The position numbers were made by a program, and so were the translations under genes. The notes below the pieces were generated by a model that worked only from the letters and a program-made list of their open reading frames with translations, was not told the origin of the DNA and made no database searches. From Vibrio algicola (GTDB lineage: Bacteria; Pseudomonadota; Gammaproteobacteria; Enterobacterales; Vibrionaceae): a DNA stretch of 64,000 nucleotides. Shown piece by piece: positions 18,836 through 28,993 of the stretch (positions are counted from its first letter, which is position 1; the number at the start of each line of letters is the position of its first letter). The stretch lies in contig NZ_CP045700.1 in assembly GCF_009601765.2 (NCBI RefSeq), positions 496,001 to 560,000 on the forward strand, in the 5' to 3' direction.

Positions 18836-21040
18836 ATGATGTATTCATTGGGTCAATTTCGCCATTACTGGTCAAATAAAACCATTAATTATTGCGTAAG
18901 AATTTTAATTGCCCTACTTGGGGTCGTTTTGCCTTGTTGGTATTATCAATTTAATCACGAAATAACCCCGCTGATTCTAGGTGTTATTGCTGCTGCACTG
19001 GCTGAAACCGACGACAGTTTCACAGGACGGCTCAAGGCCCTCTTCCTCACCTTTATTTGCTTTGCGATTGCTTCTTTTTCAATCGAAATCTTATTCCCAT
19101 TCCCACTATTATTTGCACTTGGCCTATTTACCAGTACCTTTGGTTTTATCATGTTGGGTGCGATTGGTCCACGTTATGCCAGTATTGCATTCGGTTCGTT
19201 ATTAATTGCCATTTATACCATGCTAGGCATTCATATCAGCACCGATATTTGGACTCAACCAACGTTATTATTACTCGGCGCGGCATGGTATTCATTGGTG
19301 TCGATGGTATGGCAGATTTTTTGGCCGATGCAACCGGTCCAACAGGGTTTAGCCAATGTTTTTGCAGAACTGGCTAATTATCTAGAAGGGAAAAGTGATT
19401 TATTTCATCCGGTTGTCGGCTTAACCCCTCAACCTTATCGCATCTTAGAAACCAAGCTTAATGCCAGTACGGTCAACGCGTTAAATCAAGCCAAAAGCAC
19501 CTTGCTGATCCGCTCTAAACGCGGGCATGTTGACGGCCCAAGCGACCGATATTTGCAAATGTATTTTCTAGCGCAAGATATCCATGAACGGATCAGTTCC
19601 AGTCATTATCGCTATCAAGATTTGGCCGAACATTTCTCACGCAGCGATGTTTTGTTTCGCTTTAAACATCTAATGATCACTCAAGCAAAAGCATGCCGTT
19701 CCATTTCAGAAGCATTAGAAACTGGTTCACAATATCAATACGATGGCGATTCCATTCTCGCGCTCGATGAGCTACAAGCCTCGATGCAATATTTAAAAGA
19801 TCAACAAAATCCAGACTGGAAACTGCCTCTGGCGCAGTTGTTCTACCTGTTCAATAACTTGGTCACAGTTGAAAAGCAGCTTTCTAATGTCAGCAATCCC
19901 GATGCATCGACAATGACGATCGAGAATACCAGTGGTGAGGCTAACGATTACTCCTTGCATGATACTACCGCCCACACACCAAAAGTGATGTGGCAACGTA
20001 TTCGCAATAATCTACATAAAGATTCGATGTTATTTCGTCATGCTTTAAGAATGTCGGTCGTACTCACCATTGGCTACGCGATTATTCAAGGCTTTGATCT
20101 CGAACGTGGCTATTGGATCATGTTGACCAGTTTATTTGTTTGCCAACCTAACTTTAGTGCCACTCGTCAAAAATTAGTTGCAAGAGTAATTGGTACCATT
20201 GTCGGCTTGATTGTCGGCAGTGTACTATTAACCTTATTCCCTTCTCAAGAGAGCCAGCTGGTGTTTTTAGTCGCATCTGGCACCTTATTCTTTGCTTTTA
20301 GAATGAATAACTATGGCTCTGCAACCGCTTTTATTACGTTACTGGTTTTATTTTGCTTTAATCAATTAGGTGAAGGTTACGCGGTTATTCTGCCTCGCTT
20401 AGCTGATACCATTATCGGTTGTGGATTAGCCGTATTGGCAGTGCGTTATTTGCTGCCCGATTGGGAGGCAAAAAAATTACACCGCGTGATGTCTGAAGCG
20501 ATCCAAGCAAATAACCATTATCTTGGCCATATTATTGCGCAATATCGAGTTGGCAAACGTGATGATGTTAATTACCGATTGGCTCGTCGTGAGGCACATA
20601 CTATGGATTCCACATTAAGTAGCACCATTAGTAATATGTTGGCCGAGCCGGATAAATATCGAAAAGCTATTGATGAAAGTTTTCGTTTCTTAACCCTAAA
20701 CCATGCCATGTTAAGTTATATTTCGGCGCTTGGCGCTCATCGAAAACGCATTGATGATCCCGAAACGCATTTATTAATATTAGAAGCACATCAAGGGATC
20801 CACGATAATTTAGAATCGTTAGAACAGCATCTTCTGATTCAAGAAAGCGATATTTCACCGACATCATTAAGCAGCGAGCTCGACAAACGTTTAAGTGAAT
20901 GGCGTGAGGGTGATGATGAATCGGTTCGCTTGATCTTGCAGCAGTTACACCTGGTTTATAGAATGTTGCCAGAGCTGTATTCATTGGCAAATAAATTTTC
21001 AGTCCGAACCGTTTTAGATGAGAACCCTAAAACTGCATAA
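18836..21040 (+). CDS. yccS: FUSC/YccS family inner-membrane transporter
   Basis: 734 residues with two membrane blocks (about residues 20-150 and 400-520), each of several helices, and cytoplasmic domains between and after them. This is the layout of the YccS/YhfK aromatic-acid exporter-like family. Recognisable are the N-terminal ITPLILGVIAAALAETDD and the second-block GYWIMLTSLFVCQPNFSATRQKL. It is followed after 39 bp by an HlyD-type lipoprotein and an ABC exporter and may be co-transcribed with them. Substrate unknown. Confidence 0.85.
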   Translation: MMYSLGQFRHYWSNKTINYCVRILIALLGVVLPCWYYQFNHEITPLILGVIAAALAETDDSFTGRLKALFLTFICFAIASFSIEILFPFPLLFALGLFTSTFGFIMLGAIGPRYASIAFGSLLIAIYTMLGIHISTDIWTQPTLLLLGAAWYSLVSMVWQIFWPMQPVQQGLANVFAELANYLEGKSDLFHPVVGLTPQPYRILETKLNASTVNALNQAKSTLLIRSKRGHVDGPSDRYLQMYFLAQDIHERISSSHYRYQDLAEHFSRSDVLFRFKHLMITQAKACRSISEALETGSQYQYDGDSILALDELQASMQYLKDQQNPDWKLPLAQLFYLFNNLVTVEKQLSNVSNPDASTMTIENTSGEANDYSLHDTTAHTPKVMWQRIRNNLHKDSMLFRHALRMSVVLTIGYAIIQGFDLERGYWIMLTSLFVCQPNFSATRQKLVARVIGTIVGLIVGSVLLTLFPSQESQLVFLVASGTLFFAFRMNNYGSATAFITLLVLFCFNQLGEGYAVILPRLADTIIGCGLAVLAVRYLLPDWEAKKLHRVMSEAIQANNHYLGHIIAQYRVGKRDDVNYRLARREAHTMDSTLSSTISNMLAEPDKYRKAIDESFRFLTLNHAMLSYISALGAHRKRIDDPETHLLILEAHQGIHDNLESLEQHLLIQESDISPTSLSSELDKRLSEWREGDDESVRLILQQLHLVYRMLPELYSLANKFSVRTVLDENPKTA

Positions 21041-21079
21041 CGAGGCTTTAGAGGCGACATCAATAACATAGGGATCATT

Positions 21080-22045
21080 ATGGGCGCTATCTCAACACTC
21101 TGGAAAACCGGTTCATTATTAGCGGCTGGCTTGCTGTTAACGGCTTGCGATATTAGCGGTTCCTCTTCACAAGCACTCGGCACACTCGAACGTGATCGCA
21201 TTGCTCAAACTGCGGTCACTAATGAAGTGGTGGTTGAACTGCCGGTAGCAAAAGGCTCAACGGTCAACAAAGGCACGATCTTAGTTCGCCTTGATGACAC
21301 CTATCAACAAGCCATTGTGAGTAAAACCCGCGCGCAAATGGTGCAAGCAAAAGCCAATTTAGATAAACTAGAAACGGGGCCACGCAAAGAAGATATTGCC
21401 GCCTCTCAAGCCAATGTTGCCGGTTCTAAAGCCAGTCTGGTGGATGCGCAAGCGACCTATAAGCGTCAGCAAACCTTAGTGAAACGTAAACTTGCCAGCC
21501 AATCCGATCTTGATCAAGCGCTCGCCAATCGTGATTCTGCCCAAGCCAAGCTCAATAGCGACCAACAAAACCTTAATGCTTTGCTCGCAGGTAATCGTGA
21601 AGAAGACATTCGCATTGCCAGCGCTGAACTTAAAACTCAACGTGCTCAACTGGCAGCTGAAAAGAAAAAGCTCGCCGATTTAACCATTCGCGCAACTCGT
21701 GATGGGGTGCTCGATAATTTACCGTGGAACTTAGGCGAACGTGTTACAGTCGGTAGCCCTGTCGCGATTTTACTCGCCAATAAAGCACCCTACGCTCGTA
21801 TCTATATTCCAGAGCCAAAACGGGTCAATATTCATATTAACGACACCTTAACTGTGCATGTTGATGGATTAGAGCAAGCGATTAACGGCAAAGTGACATG
21901 GGTATCGAGTGAACCTGCATTCACCCCATACTACGCCTTAAACCAAGAAGATCGCGCTAATTTAATGTATTTAGCCGAAGTTCAACTGCCGGATGACTAC
22001 ACTAAACTGCCTTCTGGGATCCCCGTTCAAGTGGATTTGCCATGA
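21080..22045 (+). CDS. HlyD/YhiI-type membrane fusion lipoprotein
   Basis: 321 residues. The N-terminus is a lipoprotein signal (LLAAGLLLTACDISGSS), so the protein is probably lipid-anchored. There is a biotinyl-lipoyl-like segment (VVVELPVAKGSTVNKGTILVRLDDT), a long alanine/glutamine-rich coiled coil (about residues 80-205), and a second half-motif (TIRATRDGVLDNLPWNLGERVTVGSPVAIL). As the periplasmic adaptor it would link the following ABC exporter to an outer-membrane channel. Its stop overlaps the next start (ATGA), so the two are translationally coupled. Confidence 0.88.
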   Translation: MGAISTLWKTGSLLAAGLLLTACDISGSSSQALGTLERDRIAQTAVTNEVVVELPVAKGSTVNKGTILVRLDDTYQQAIVSKTRAQMVQAKANLDKLETGPRKEDIAASQANVAGSKASLVDAQATYKRQQTLVKRKLASQSDLDQALANRDSAQAKLNSDQQNLNALLAGNREEDIRIASAELKTQRAQLAAEKKKLADLTIRATRDGVLDNLPWNLGERVTVGSPVAILLANKAPYARIYIPEPKRVNIHINDTLTVHVDGLEQAINGKVTWVSSEPAFTPYYALNQEDRANLMYLAEVQLPDDYTKLPSGIPVQVDLP

Positions 22046-23007
22046 GTGAAGCAAAAGTAAACAATAAAACAGACATCAGCGAATTTGCGATTCAAACCGA
22101 ACAATTAAGCCGCAGTTTTGGGGACTTAAAAGCGATTGATTCGCTCGATTTGCAGGTTAAAAAAGCGGAAATCTATGGTTTTTTGGGGCCTAATGGCTCG
22201 GGAAAAACCACCGCAATTCGAATGCTGACAGGGTTATTAAGCCCCACTAGCGGCAGTATTAACGTGCTCGGGCATTCATTGCCACAAGATGCTGAAAAGT
22301 TACGCCGAAAGATTGGTTATATGACGCAGAAATTCTCGTTATATGACGATCTCACGGTACAAGAAAATTTGCGCTTTATCGCTAAAATTTATGGTCTACG
22401 CGCCAAACAACAAAAACAACGGATTGAACAACTGCTGTCGGTTTACGGTCTCGATCAACGTAAAAACCAATTAGCAGGCAGTATGAGTGGCGGTCAAAGG
22501 CAACGTTTAGCTCTTGCCGCCTCCACTTTGCATCAGCCCGACTTACTGTTTTTAGATGAACCGACTTCCGCGGTCGATCCTGAAAATCGACGCGAATTTT
22601 GGGAGCAGTTGTTTGATCTATGCGAACAAGGCACCACGATTTTAGTCTCAACTCACTATATGGATGAAGCTGAACGTTGCCATAAATTGGCGATTTTAGA
22701 GTCTGGTTTTAAACGCGCCGATGGTTCACCGGATGAGTTAATGGCGCAACTTGGCGCTCATGTCATTGAAATTGAAAGCCATAACTTACGCCAGTTGAAA
22801 CAACACCTTATTTTGCAACCACAAGTGATCAGCGCCGCGCAATTAGGCTCTCGTCTACGGGTGTTAATTCAAGATAGCCAAAGCGATCCGGTGGCATTTT
22901 TACGCCATCAAGCCCCGTTAAGTAATTTCAAGCCTGAGCAATTTTCACAAGTTCGCCCTAGCCTTGAAGATGTGTTTGTCACTTGCACCGGAGATGGTAG
23001 ACAATGA
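22042..23007 (+). CDS. ABC exporter ATP-binding subunit
   Basis: 321 residues, a single ABC domain. Walker A GPNGSGKTT (about residue 51), Q-loop MTQKFSLYDD, signature MSGGQRQRLALA, Walker B LLFLDEPTSAVD and the H-loop STHYMDEAERC are all intact. The C-terminal ~80 residues resemble the regulatory extension of drug-exporter ATPases (YbhF-like). It overlaps the genes on both sides by 4 bp, forming a tight three-gene exporter cassette. Confidence 0.92.
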   Translation: MSEAKVNNKTDISEFAIQTEQLSRSFGDLKAIDSLDLQVKKAEIYGFLGPNGSGKTTAIRMLTGLLSPTSGSINVLGHSLPQDAEKLRRKIGYMTQKFSLYDDLTVQENLRFIAKIYGLRAKQQKQRIEQLLSVYGLDQRKNQLAGSMSGGQRQRLALAASTLHQPDLLFLDEPTSAVDPENRREFWEQLFDLCEQGTTILVSTHYMDEAERCHKLAILESGFKRADGSPDELMAQLGAHVIEIESHNLRQLKQHLILQPQVISAAQLGSRLRVLIQDSQSDPVAFLRHQAPLSNFKPEQFSQVRPSLEDVFVTCTGDGRQ

Positions 23008-24149
23008 TGTTTTTATCTCGTATTCAAGCCATCTTCTTTAAAGAGTTATTGCAACTTAAACGCGATAAAATGACGTTTCGTATGATCATTTTAATCCCTA
23101 TTATTCAACTGCTTTTATTTGGTTATGCGATTAATACCAATGTGCGCCATATTCCGGTTGGGGTGGTCGATTTAAGCCAAACAACGTTAAGCCGAGTATT
23201 AGTCCAAACGGTAGAAGCGACTCAAACCGTGAGCTTTACCAAGCAATATACCGATTTAAACCAAGCGCAAAAAGACGTTGCCAGCGCCAAAATTCGCGCC
23301 GTTTTGTATATTCCGCCTGATTTATCGCAACGCTTGGTGCGCAATAATGCCATTGGACAAAGTACCCCACCGGCCACCAGTGGCGAAACCAGCCGCCCGA
23401 TCGCGCAATGGATTATCGATGGCTCTGACACCATAATAGCCTCGACGATCAAAAGCTTGCGTTCCATGCCATTAACCGAATTATTGGATAAACCGGCTAA
23501 TCAAGTCACGCCAACCTTTGCCGCCACCATTTTGTACAATCCCGAGCAGCGCACCGCAGTCAATATCATTCCCGGACTGGTCGCGGTTATTCTTACCATG
23601 ACGATGATTATGTTTACATCTGCGGCGATTGTACGCGAACGTGAACGCGGCAATATGGAAATGCTGATCACTACCCCAGTGCGTTCAATCGAACTGATGA
23701 TTGGTAAAGTGATCCCCTATTTATTTATTGGCTTAATCCAAACCAGTATTATTTTAGCGCTCGGTTATTTCCTATTTAATATTTCGGTACAAGGTGGCTT
23801 AGTGTCACTCGGTATTGCGACTTTGTTATTTATTCTGGCGAGCTTGGCATTAGGCTTAGTGCTGTCGACCATTGCCACTAATCAACTGCAAGCGATGCAA
23901 ATGACGGTGTTTATCCTACTGCCCTCAATCTTACTTTCAGGCTTTATGTTTCCTTATGATGGCATGCCAGTGGTGGCGCAATATATCTCTGAAATTCTGC
24001 CCGCCACCCATTTTATGCGCTTGATAAGAGGCGTCATTTTACGCGACGCCGCCATCGCAGACATGAGTTACGATGCGTTATGGTTACTTGGCTTTAGCGT
24101 AGTTGGTATGATTATTGCCTCACTCAGATTTAAGAAGCATTTAGATTGA
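23004..24149 (+). CDS. ABC-2 type exporter permease (YbhS/YhhJ-like)
   Basis: 381 residues. One N-terminal membrane helix (MIILIPIIQLLLFGYAINTN), a large periplasmic loop (about 50-180), then five helices in the C-terminal half. The family signature is visible in VRERERGNMEMLITTPVRSIELMIGK. Partner of the upstream ATPase and HlyD-type adaptor. Substrate not deducible; multidrug export is the usual assignment. Confidence 0.9.
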   Translation: MMFLSRIQAIFFKELLQLKRDKMTFRMIILIPIIQLLLFGYAINTNVRHIPVGVVDLSQTTLSRVLVQTVEATQTVSFTKQYTDLNQAQKDVASAKIRAVLYIPPDLSQRLVRNNAIGQSTPPATSGETSRPIAQWIIDGSDTIIASTIKSLRSMPLTELLDKPANQVTPTFAATILYNPEQRTAVNIIPGLVAVILTMTMIMFTSAAIVRERERGNMEMLITTPVRSIELMIGKVIPYLFIGLIQTSIILALGYFLFNISVQGGLVSLGIATLLFILASLALGLVLSTIATNQLQAMQMTVFILLPSILLSGFMFPYDGMPVVAQYISEILPATHFMRLIRGVILRDAAIADMSYDALWLLGFSVVGMIIASLRFKKHLD

Positions 24150-24289
24150 TTAAACAGCAAGCAAATTATTTTGCTGGGTGAGATCACACTTTAGTGGTAA
24201 TTTTTGTGCCTTATTCCTATTGACTCTCAGCCATCAACTTACATAATGAGATCCTATTTTTTAAACATCATCATTGGCAAGGTTGCAGC

Positions 24290-24943
24290 ATGTCCGATAT
24301 AAAACTCAAAATTGATATCATTTCAGATCTTGTCTGCCCTTGGTGTGTGATCGGCGTTAAGCACTTGCGTAATGCTGTGGTGAAAAATAACTGGCAACAT
24401 CAGATTGCGGTAGAATGGTATCCGTTTGAGCTAAACCCTGATATGCCCGCAGAAGGCGAAAACTTACGCGATCATATTGTGCGTAAATACGGGATCAGCG
24501 AGCAAGAAAGTGACCGCAATCGCCAACATTTGATTGAGTGTGGCAAAAAGGTTAATTTCGATTTTAACTTCACCGACCAATCTCGCATTTACAATACTCG
24601 TCATTGCCATGTTTTACTCGATTACGCCTATTCATTAGGGCTGCAAACTCAGCTTATTATCGCTCTGGTGACCGGCTACTTTACCGATGGTAAAAATATT
24701 TCAGATATTGAAGTATTACTCGAAATTGGTGAATCTGTTGGTCTTGAAGCCGCTGAAATGCTGGCTCATCTAAGTGATGCTTCTGAAAATGACAAAATTG
24801 ATGTGATTGAAAATCAATGGATCGAAATGGGAATAAGCGGCGTACCAACAATGGTATTTAATAATGAAACCGCTATCACAGGCGCGCAAAGCGTTGAAGA
24901 TTACGAAAAAATCCTACGACCATTTTTTGAAACTGAAGAATAA
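24290..24943 (+). CDS. DsbA-family oxidoreductase, FrnE-like
   Basis: 217 residues without a signal peptide, so cytoplasmic. Thioredoxin-fold start IISDLVCPWCVIG carries a CPWC redox pair at about residues 16-19; the helical insertion and the C-terminal GVPTMVFNNETAITGAQS cis-proline region are intact. FrnE-type proteins act in thiol chemistry and oxidative stress. Single gene. Confidence 0.88.
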   Translation: MSDIKLKIDIISDLVCPWCVIGVKHLRNAVVKNNWQHQIAVEWYPFELNPDMPAEGENLRDHIVRKYGISEQESDRNRQHLIECGKKVNFDFNFTDQSRIYNTRHCHVLLDYAYSLGLQTQLIIALVTGYFTDGKNISDIEVLLEIGESVGLEAAEMLAHLSDASENDKIDVIENQWIEMGISGVPTMVFNNETAITGAQSVEDYEKILRPFFETEE

Positions 24944-25008
24944 GCCACTACGGTTATACCAATTCCATTAAAATGAGATTCATTTGAATAAGTGGTTTAT
25001 CAAGGAGT

Positions 25009-25449
25009 TTACGACTCTTCCCACTTGCGCTTCATATTTGCCAGTACGCTGGCGTCGATATTGTGCACTGTGCCAAACTCGCCTCGGCATACTTGAATTT
25101 CAATCGTAATATTCAGTTGCTGCGCGAGCTCTTGATACACTTTCATCTCCCACAAGCAAACAAATGTATTCGACACGATCACACTGAACCCTTGTGTTAA
25201 ATGTTGGCGGGTTTGTTGCTGGCACCACTCATGTGCATCACTGAGCTTTTTAGCATCAAAGCGATAATGACCTTTAGCGTTGACAAAATACATGTCGGTT
25301 TCTAAGTGGATCGCGCCAGTTTGTTGCGCTAATTGTGCCGCCAACGTCGATTTACCAGAGCCGGGCAAACCACGAACTAAGGTTAAAGTTGGGCGAGGCC
25401 CCACACTGCTGAGTTTTGTCTCATTGATAATCAAATGGCTTAACCCCAC
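25009..25449 (-). CDS. Small P-loop ATPase / kinase-like protein
   Basis: 146 residues. Walker A GLPGSGKST is at about residues 28-36; ETDMYFVN and later EIQVCRG follow the pattern of zeta-toxin/polynucleotide-kinase-type AAA_33 proteins. Overlaps the acetyltransferase gene by 10 bp, so the two are probably one transcription unit. Substrate unknown. Confidence 0.75.
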   Translation of the reverse strand: MGLSHLIINETKLSSVGPRPTLTLVRGLPGSGKSTLAAQLAQQTGAIHLETDMYFVNAKGHYRFDAKKLSDAHEWCQQQTRQHLTQGFSVIVSNTFVCLWEMKVYQELAQQLNITIEIQVCRGEFGTVHNIDASVLANMKRKWEES

Positions 25450-26054
25450 CCTTCTAATCCGTGTTTTTTCAATAGCGCATCCACCTCAGCTTGAGTTGGC
25501 ATTTTGCCATGTTCAATGGTTTTGATCACTTTGCACGGGTTACCCACGGCAATCACGTTATCAGGAATATCTTTGGTGACCACACTGCCCGCGCCAATCA
25601 CACTATTGCTGCCAATAGTGACGCCGCCTAACACAATCGAACCAGCACCTATCCACACACAATCGCCAATCGAGATCGGCTCACCACAGGCAAAAGGTTG
25701 AATACGTTCACTTAATAAAATCGGATGACTGGCAGCGCACAGTTGCACATTTGGCGCGATCAATACATGATCGCCAATGGTAACGGGCGCAATATCGAGC
25801 ACAGTTAAACCATAATTGATAAATCCGCCTTTACCAATGGTAAAATTTTGGCCAATATCACAGATAAAGGGTGGCTCGATATGGGTGCCTTGGTAATTAA
25901 TGATGATCTTTTTTAAGATCGAGCGACGCAGTTCTATCTCTCTCGGTCTGGAGTGATTAAAATCATACAGCAGCTCTCTGCATTCCATTTGTTTTTCAAG
26001 TAGATCATTACAAATTAAGGTTTGGACACTAAAGTCACTCAGTTTATTTGCCAT
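25440..26054 (-). CDS. Sugar O-acetyltransferase (Maa/LacA-like)
   Basis: 204 residues. An N-terminal maltose-acetyltransferase helical region (LLEKQMECRELLYDFN) is followed by a left-handed beta-helix of hexapeptide repeats (VTIGDHVLIAPNVQL, IGDCVWIGAGSIVLGGVTIG). The catalytic histidine lies in CAASHPI. It would transfer acetyl from acetyl-CoA to a sugar such as maltose or galactoside. No sugar operon surrounds it. Confidence 0.88.
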   Translation of the reverse strand: MANKLSDFSVQTLICNDLLEKQMECRELLYDFNHSRPREIELRRSILKKIIINYQGTHIEPPFICDIGQNFTIGKGGFINYGLTVLDIAPVTIGDHVLIAPNVQLCAASHPILLSERIQPFACGEPISIGDCVWIGAGSIVLGGVTIGSNSVIGAGSVVTKDIPDNVIAVGNPCKVIKTIEHGKMPTQAEVDALLKKHGLEGWG

Positions 26055-26181
26055 GCTGCGCTCTATGTGAAATTTTGAATGAAGGGAATTTTATACTACT
26101 TTATGATTTTATGCTGCTTTGTGGTTAGCGTATACCACAAAAATTGGTTTAGAAGATAACAATTTAGGGACAATTCAATTT

Positions 26182-27066
26182 ATGGATAAAAATATCAGTA
26201 TATGTGGTTGCGGCTGGTTAGGTTTGGCGCTGGCTAAGTCGCTAGTCTCTGATGGTTATTGCGTTTATGGTTCAAAACAAAATCTGGACGAAGTGGTTGG
26301 CCTTAAAGAATACGGTATTCATGGGGTGCAACTTCAGCTGCCTTTGATTGACCATTCCAACAACAATCTTAGCAATCAGATTGGTCACGATAACAACGAT
26401 AAGTATACAAAATTAAACGCCTTTTTCAGCTCTGATGTATTGTTCATTAATTTGCCACCGCGCCGTAAACCCAATAGCGCGCAGCAATTTAAACACAATG
26501 TGATGCAAGTATCTGAACAAGCAAAATTGCATTGCATTAAAAAAGTCATCTTCATTAGTACCACCAGCGTTTATGCCGATTGTCACGGAGAGATCACCGA
26601 AGACACGCCAACTAAGCCAAATACCGACTCAGGTCAGGCACATGTTTGGCTGGAAAATGAATTACGTCAACAGTGGCAAGATAATTTGGTGGTGTTGCGA
26701 TTATCAGGCTTAATAGGCCCAGACCGTCACCCAGCTAAGCATATTGTGAAGCGATATCTGTCTAGCCAAGAGGCGCTTGATAATGGCTTAACACCGGTGA
26801 ACTTAATCCACCAGCACGACATCATTTGCGCTATTCAATCGATACTCCAACATTGGCCTGAACGTAAAGTTTTGCATCTTTCCGCCCATTCTCATCCAAC
26901 CCGCGCGGATTATTATCAAGCGATGGCGCAGCATCTTGGCTTAACCCAGCCTGAGTTTGTTAGCAATGGTGAAAACAATAAATGGATTAATGCCGAGCAA
27001 AGTTACCAAGCGCTTAGGTTAACCTTGAAATATGGTGACTTGATGGCGTTTAAGCCTTATGAATGA
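26182..27066 (+). CDS. NAD(P)-binding SDR/epimerase-type protein (YeeZ-like)
   Basis: 294 residues from the ATG with AGGGA upstream (a longer frame starts at 26119). Rossmann glycine motif CGCGWLGLALAKSL at the N-terminus and FISTTSVYADCHGEITEDTP with the SDR Ser and Tyr region near the middle; LVVLRLSGLIGPDRHP follows. Fits extended/atypical SDR proteins such as YeeZ, whose substrate is not established. Confidence 0.75.
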   Translation: MDKNISICGCGWLGLALAKSLVSDGYCVYGSKQNLDEVVGLKEYGIHGVQLQLPLIDHSNNNLSNQIGHDNNDKYTKLNAFFSSDVLFINLPPRRKPNSAQQFKHNVMQVSEQAKLHCIKKVIFISTTSVYADCHGEITEDTPTKPNTDSGQAHVWLENELRQQWQDNLVVLRLSGLIGPDRHPAKHIVKRYLSSQEALDNGLTPVNLIHQHDIICAIQSILQHWPERKVLHLSAHSHPTRADYYQAMAQHLGLTQPEFVSNGENNKWINAEQSYQALRLTLKYGDLMAFKPYE

Positions 27067-27105
27067 GTATATACCTTCGATTTAAGCGCTTAATTCTACT
27101 TAAAT

Positions 27106-27780
27106 TTAGCCTTTTTGATTCACTGAATACAGCGCACCAATCAGATCCGATTGAGTAATGATGCCGCACAGTTTTTGTTCAGAATCGAGCACAGGAATAT
27201 GATGCAAACCAATGTCAGAAAGAAGCGGCACTAACGCGACAATATGATCGGTGTCTTTTACCGCCGTCACATTGGTGACCATCAGATCTTGCACTCGATT
27301 ATTGACTTCTTTTTTATGTTTGCGTTTCACCAATATCACGCTCAAATGTTGCAGCAAACCCGAATAACTCGGTACAGCTAAGTTTTTAAGAAAGTCGACA
27401 CTGGAAATCACCCCTAACAATTCTTGATTATCATTAACCACGGGTAACATGCTGATTTTATGTTTATGCAGTAACTTCCATGCCTTACCTAATGAAGCAT
27501 CTTGGCTAATCGTTATACATCGTGTGAATAATATCTCGACTTAATACTTCGCCACTGCGCCTTTGATAAGCATGACGTTGCGCTTGCTGATAGATCTGTT
27601 CTAAGTCTTGCTCGCTGACCGCTAGTACGGTATCGAAACTGTTGATTGCTTGCATTAAATCTTCTTGCTGCAAACCTAAACGTTTAAGTGGGCTTTGATC
27701 ATTGTGCAAATGCACCGGATAAAATCGCTCTGGCAAAGCTGACGGCTTTCTGAGTAAAACCCAGCGATTCAAGATTAAAC
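27106..27780 (-). pseudogene. 3' part of an HPP/CBS-domain gene, cut by the satellite and frameshifted
   Basis: The C-terminal CBS-domain portion of the protein whose N-terminal HPP membrane part is at 38450-39019. Both halves share the residues LILNRWVL at the junction. Reading leftward, the frame runs from LILNRWVLLRKPSALPERF to MYND and stops at about 27506. The continuation ITISQDASLGKAWKLLHKHK is in another frame and leads into MLPVVNDNQELLGVIS (27106-27450), a clear CBS pair. At least one frameshift therefore lies near 27510-27535, as expected for decay of a severed, promoterless gene half. An open frame begins inside the element at 27856. Confidence 0.8.
27759..27780. other. Left attachment-site core (att)
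   Basis: ACCCAGCGATTCAAGATTAAAC is repeated with two mismatches at 38487-38508. The repeat lies within the codons for LILNRWV of the HPP/CBS gene, so it marks the crossover region. Confidence 0.85.
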
Positions 27781-27830
27781 CCGCAAAACTCAAGAAAACA
27801 AAGGGCTCATGTGATTTAACCCTAAAAAAA

Positions 27831-27850
27831 GTAACACTCAGAGTAACATC
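27831..27850. promoter_or_regulatory. Left arm-type integrase site candidate
   Basis: GTAACACTCAGAGTAACATC, 50 bp inside the left att core, matches 38353-38370 at 17 of 18 positions in the same orientation. Paired repeats next to both att cores are typical of integrase arm-binding sites. Confidence 0.55.
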
Positions 27851-27969
27851 AGTCAAACGTTATTTTAAGTTCTGTGTACTAGCAGCCTCTCCTTTTTGTT
27901 TAGCTCAATAAAAAGGGCTACCCGACCGGATACTCCTTAACTGATAACTTGTGACGCTGTAATCGTTCT

Positions 27970-28956
27970 CTATGAGACGGTAATCAATGTTACTGGAGTG
28001 ATTAACTCGTATGAAATATTAAGCTGGGTTTTGTAACTAACGATTTCCTGTTGCAAGCCGCTTGTAATTGATACGCCGGTTTGTTGAATATATTGAGCAA
28101 TTCCACCAGCCGTAGATCCACGGGCAACCAATTTCGGTGCTGGGTCGTTCTCGTCAAGTTGCACGATCGCGGTTTGTTTATCCGAAATAATTTCCAATGA
28201 GTTACCATCAGCGGCGCAAACTAAATCATTATTACCAATGATCAAAATATTGTCATCTGCACATTCGGCACTTGGTAGCAGTTCGAACAATTCAGAATTG
28301 AACTTATTTTTATTCAGCGCAACCATTGCGAACCCTAACAAGGCCGGTGGTACTACGATAAATACTTTCTTATTAAATGCTAATTTCTTGCCCACTTCAT
28401 CAATAAAAACAGACTCGCGATCTGTTGCCGTTGCCGTTACTGCCACGTTAGAACCCGTCGCAAGCAATCCTGCTGGGTTGCGTACCGATTCAGCGGTCGT
28501 TGAAAGCAAGTTTTGCTCTAGTGCGCGATTGATTGAGCGACCAATAACAAACTGACTGATAAAGCTCTCTAGCTGGCCGTTTGAGCCGTCTAGGCTTTCG
28601 CGTGTTGCGTTGGCAATACAAGCAAGCTTGTGCTGCGCCTTGAGGCGTTTTGATGTGATCACTGAGTTAATTACGGGAATCATTTCACCTTCACCGATAA
28701 AGCCGCAACCATCAGCATCACCGCCAATTGGAATAACAGTGGTCTTGTTTAGATCTACAGTTTTGACACTCGAATCTGTAAAGATAGATAGTGCACTTGC
28801 CGGCATATTAGGCGTGATAAGACTAGATAATTGGTCTTGAATCAATACGTCACTGGTTCCGGTTCCAGTTTCGTGGATCGGTACTTCACTTTTTGCAAAA
28901 TAACCAATCGTACCTTGTGCGGTCGCTGCCGCTTTAATAATCTGCTGAATACTCAT
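27970..28956 (-). CDS. Phage major capsid protein (HK97-like)
   Basis: 328 residues. Capsid features: a long beta-rich N-arm, TKTTVIPIGGDADGCGFIGEGE, RESLDGSNGQLESFI, a central FNKKVFIVVPPALLGFAMVAL, and a late beta-rich tail. Such a protein would form the icosahedral shell. It is shorter than many HK97 capsid precursors because it begins with little of a delta scaffold. It is preceded by AGGAAATC and lies 37 bp after the upstream small gene. It is the last gene of the head module and of the element. Sequence identity to a helper phage capsid cannot be judged here. Confidence 0.8.
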   Translation of the reverse strand: MSIQQIIKAAATAQGTIGYFAKSEVPIHETGTGTSDVLIQDQLSSLITPNMPASALSIFTDSSVKTVDLNKTTVIPIGGDADGCGFIGEGEMIPVINSVITSKRLKAQHKLACIANATRESLDGSNGQLESFISQFVIGRSINRALEQNLLSTTAESVRNPAGLLATGSNVAVTATATDRESVFIDEVGKKLAFNKKVFIVVPPALLGFAMVALNKNKFNSELFELLPSAECADDNILIIGNNDLVCAADGNSLEIISDKQTAIVQLDENDPAPKLVARGSTAGGIAQYIQQTGVSITSGLQQEIVSYKTQLNISYELITPVTLITVS

Positions 28957-28993
28957 TGTTTTGATTTCCTAAAAATTAATATAAAAGATGGTG

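Noticed and set aside
24954-24990. Fifth copy of repeat B after the FrnE-like gene
   Set aside because: Only the terminal TATACCAATTCCATTAAAAT part resembles the repeat; too short to claim.
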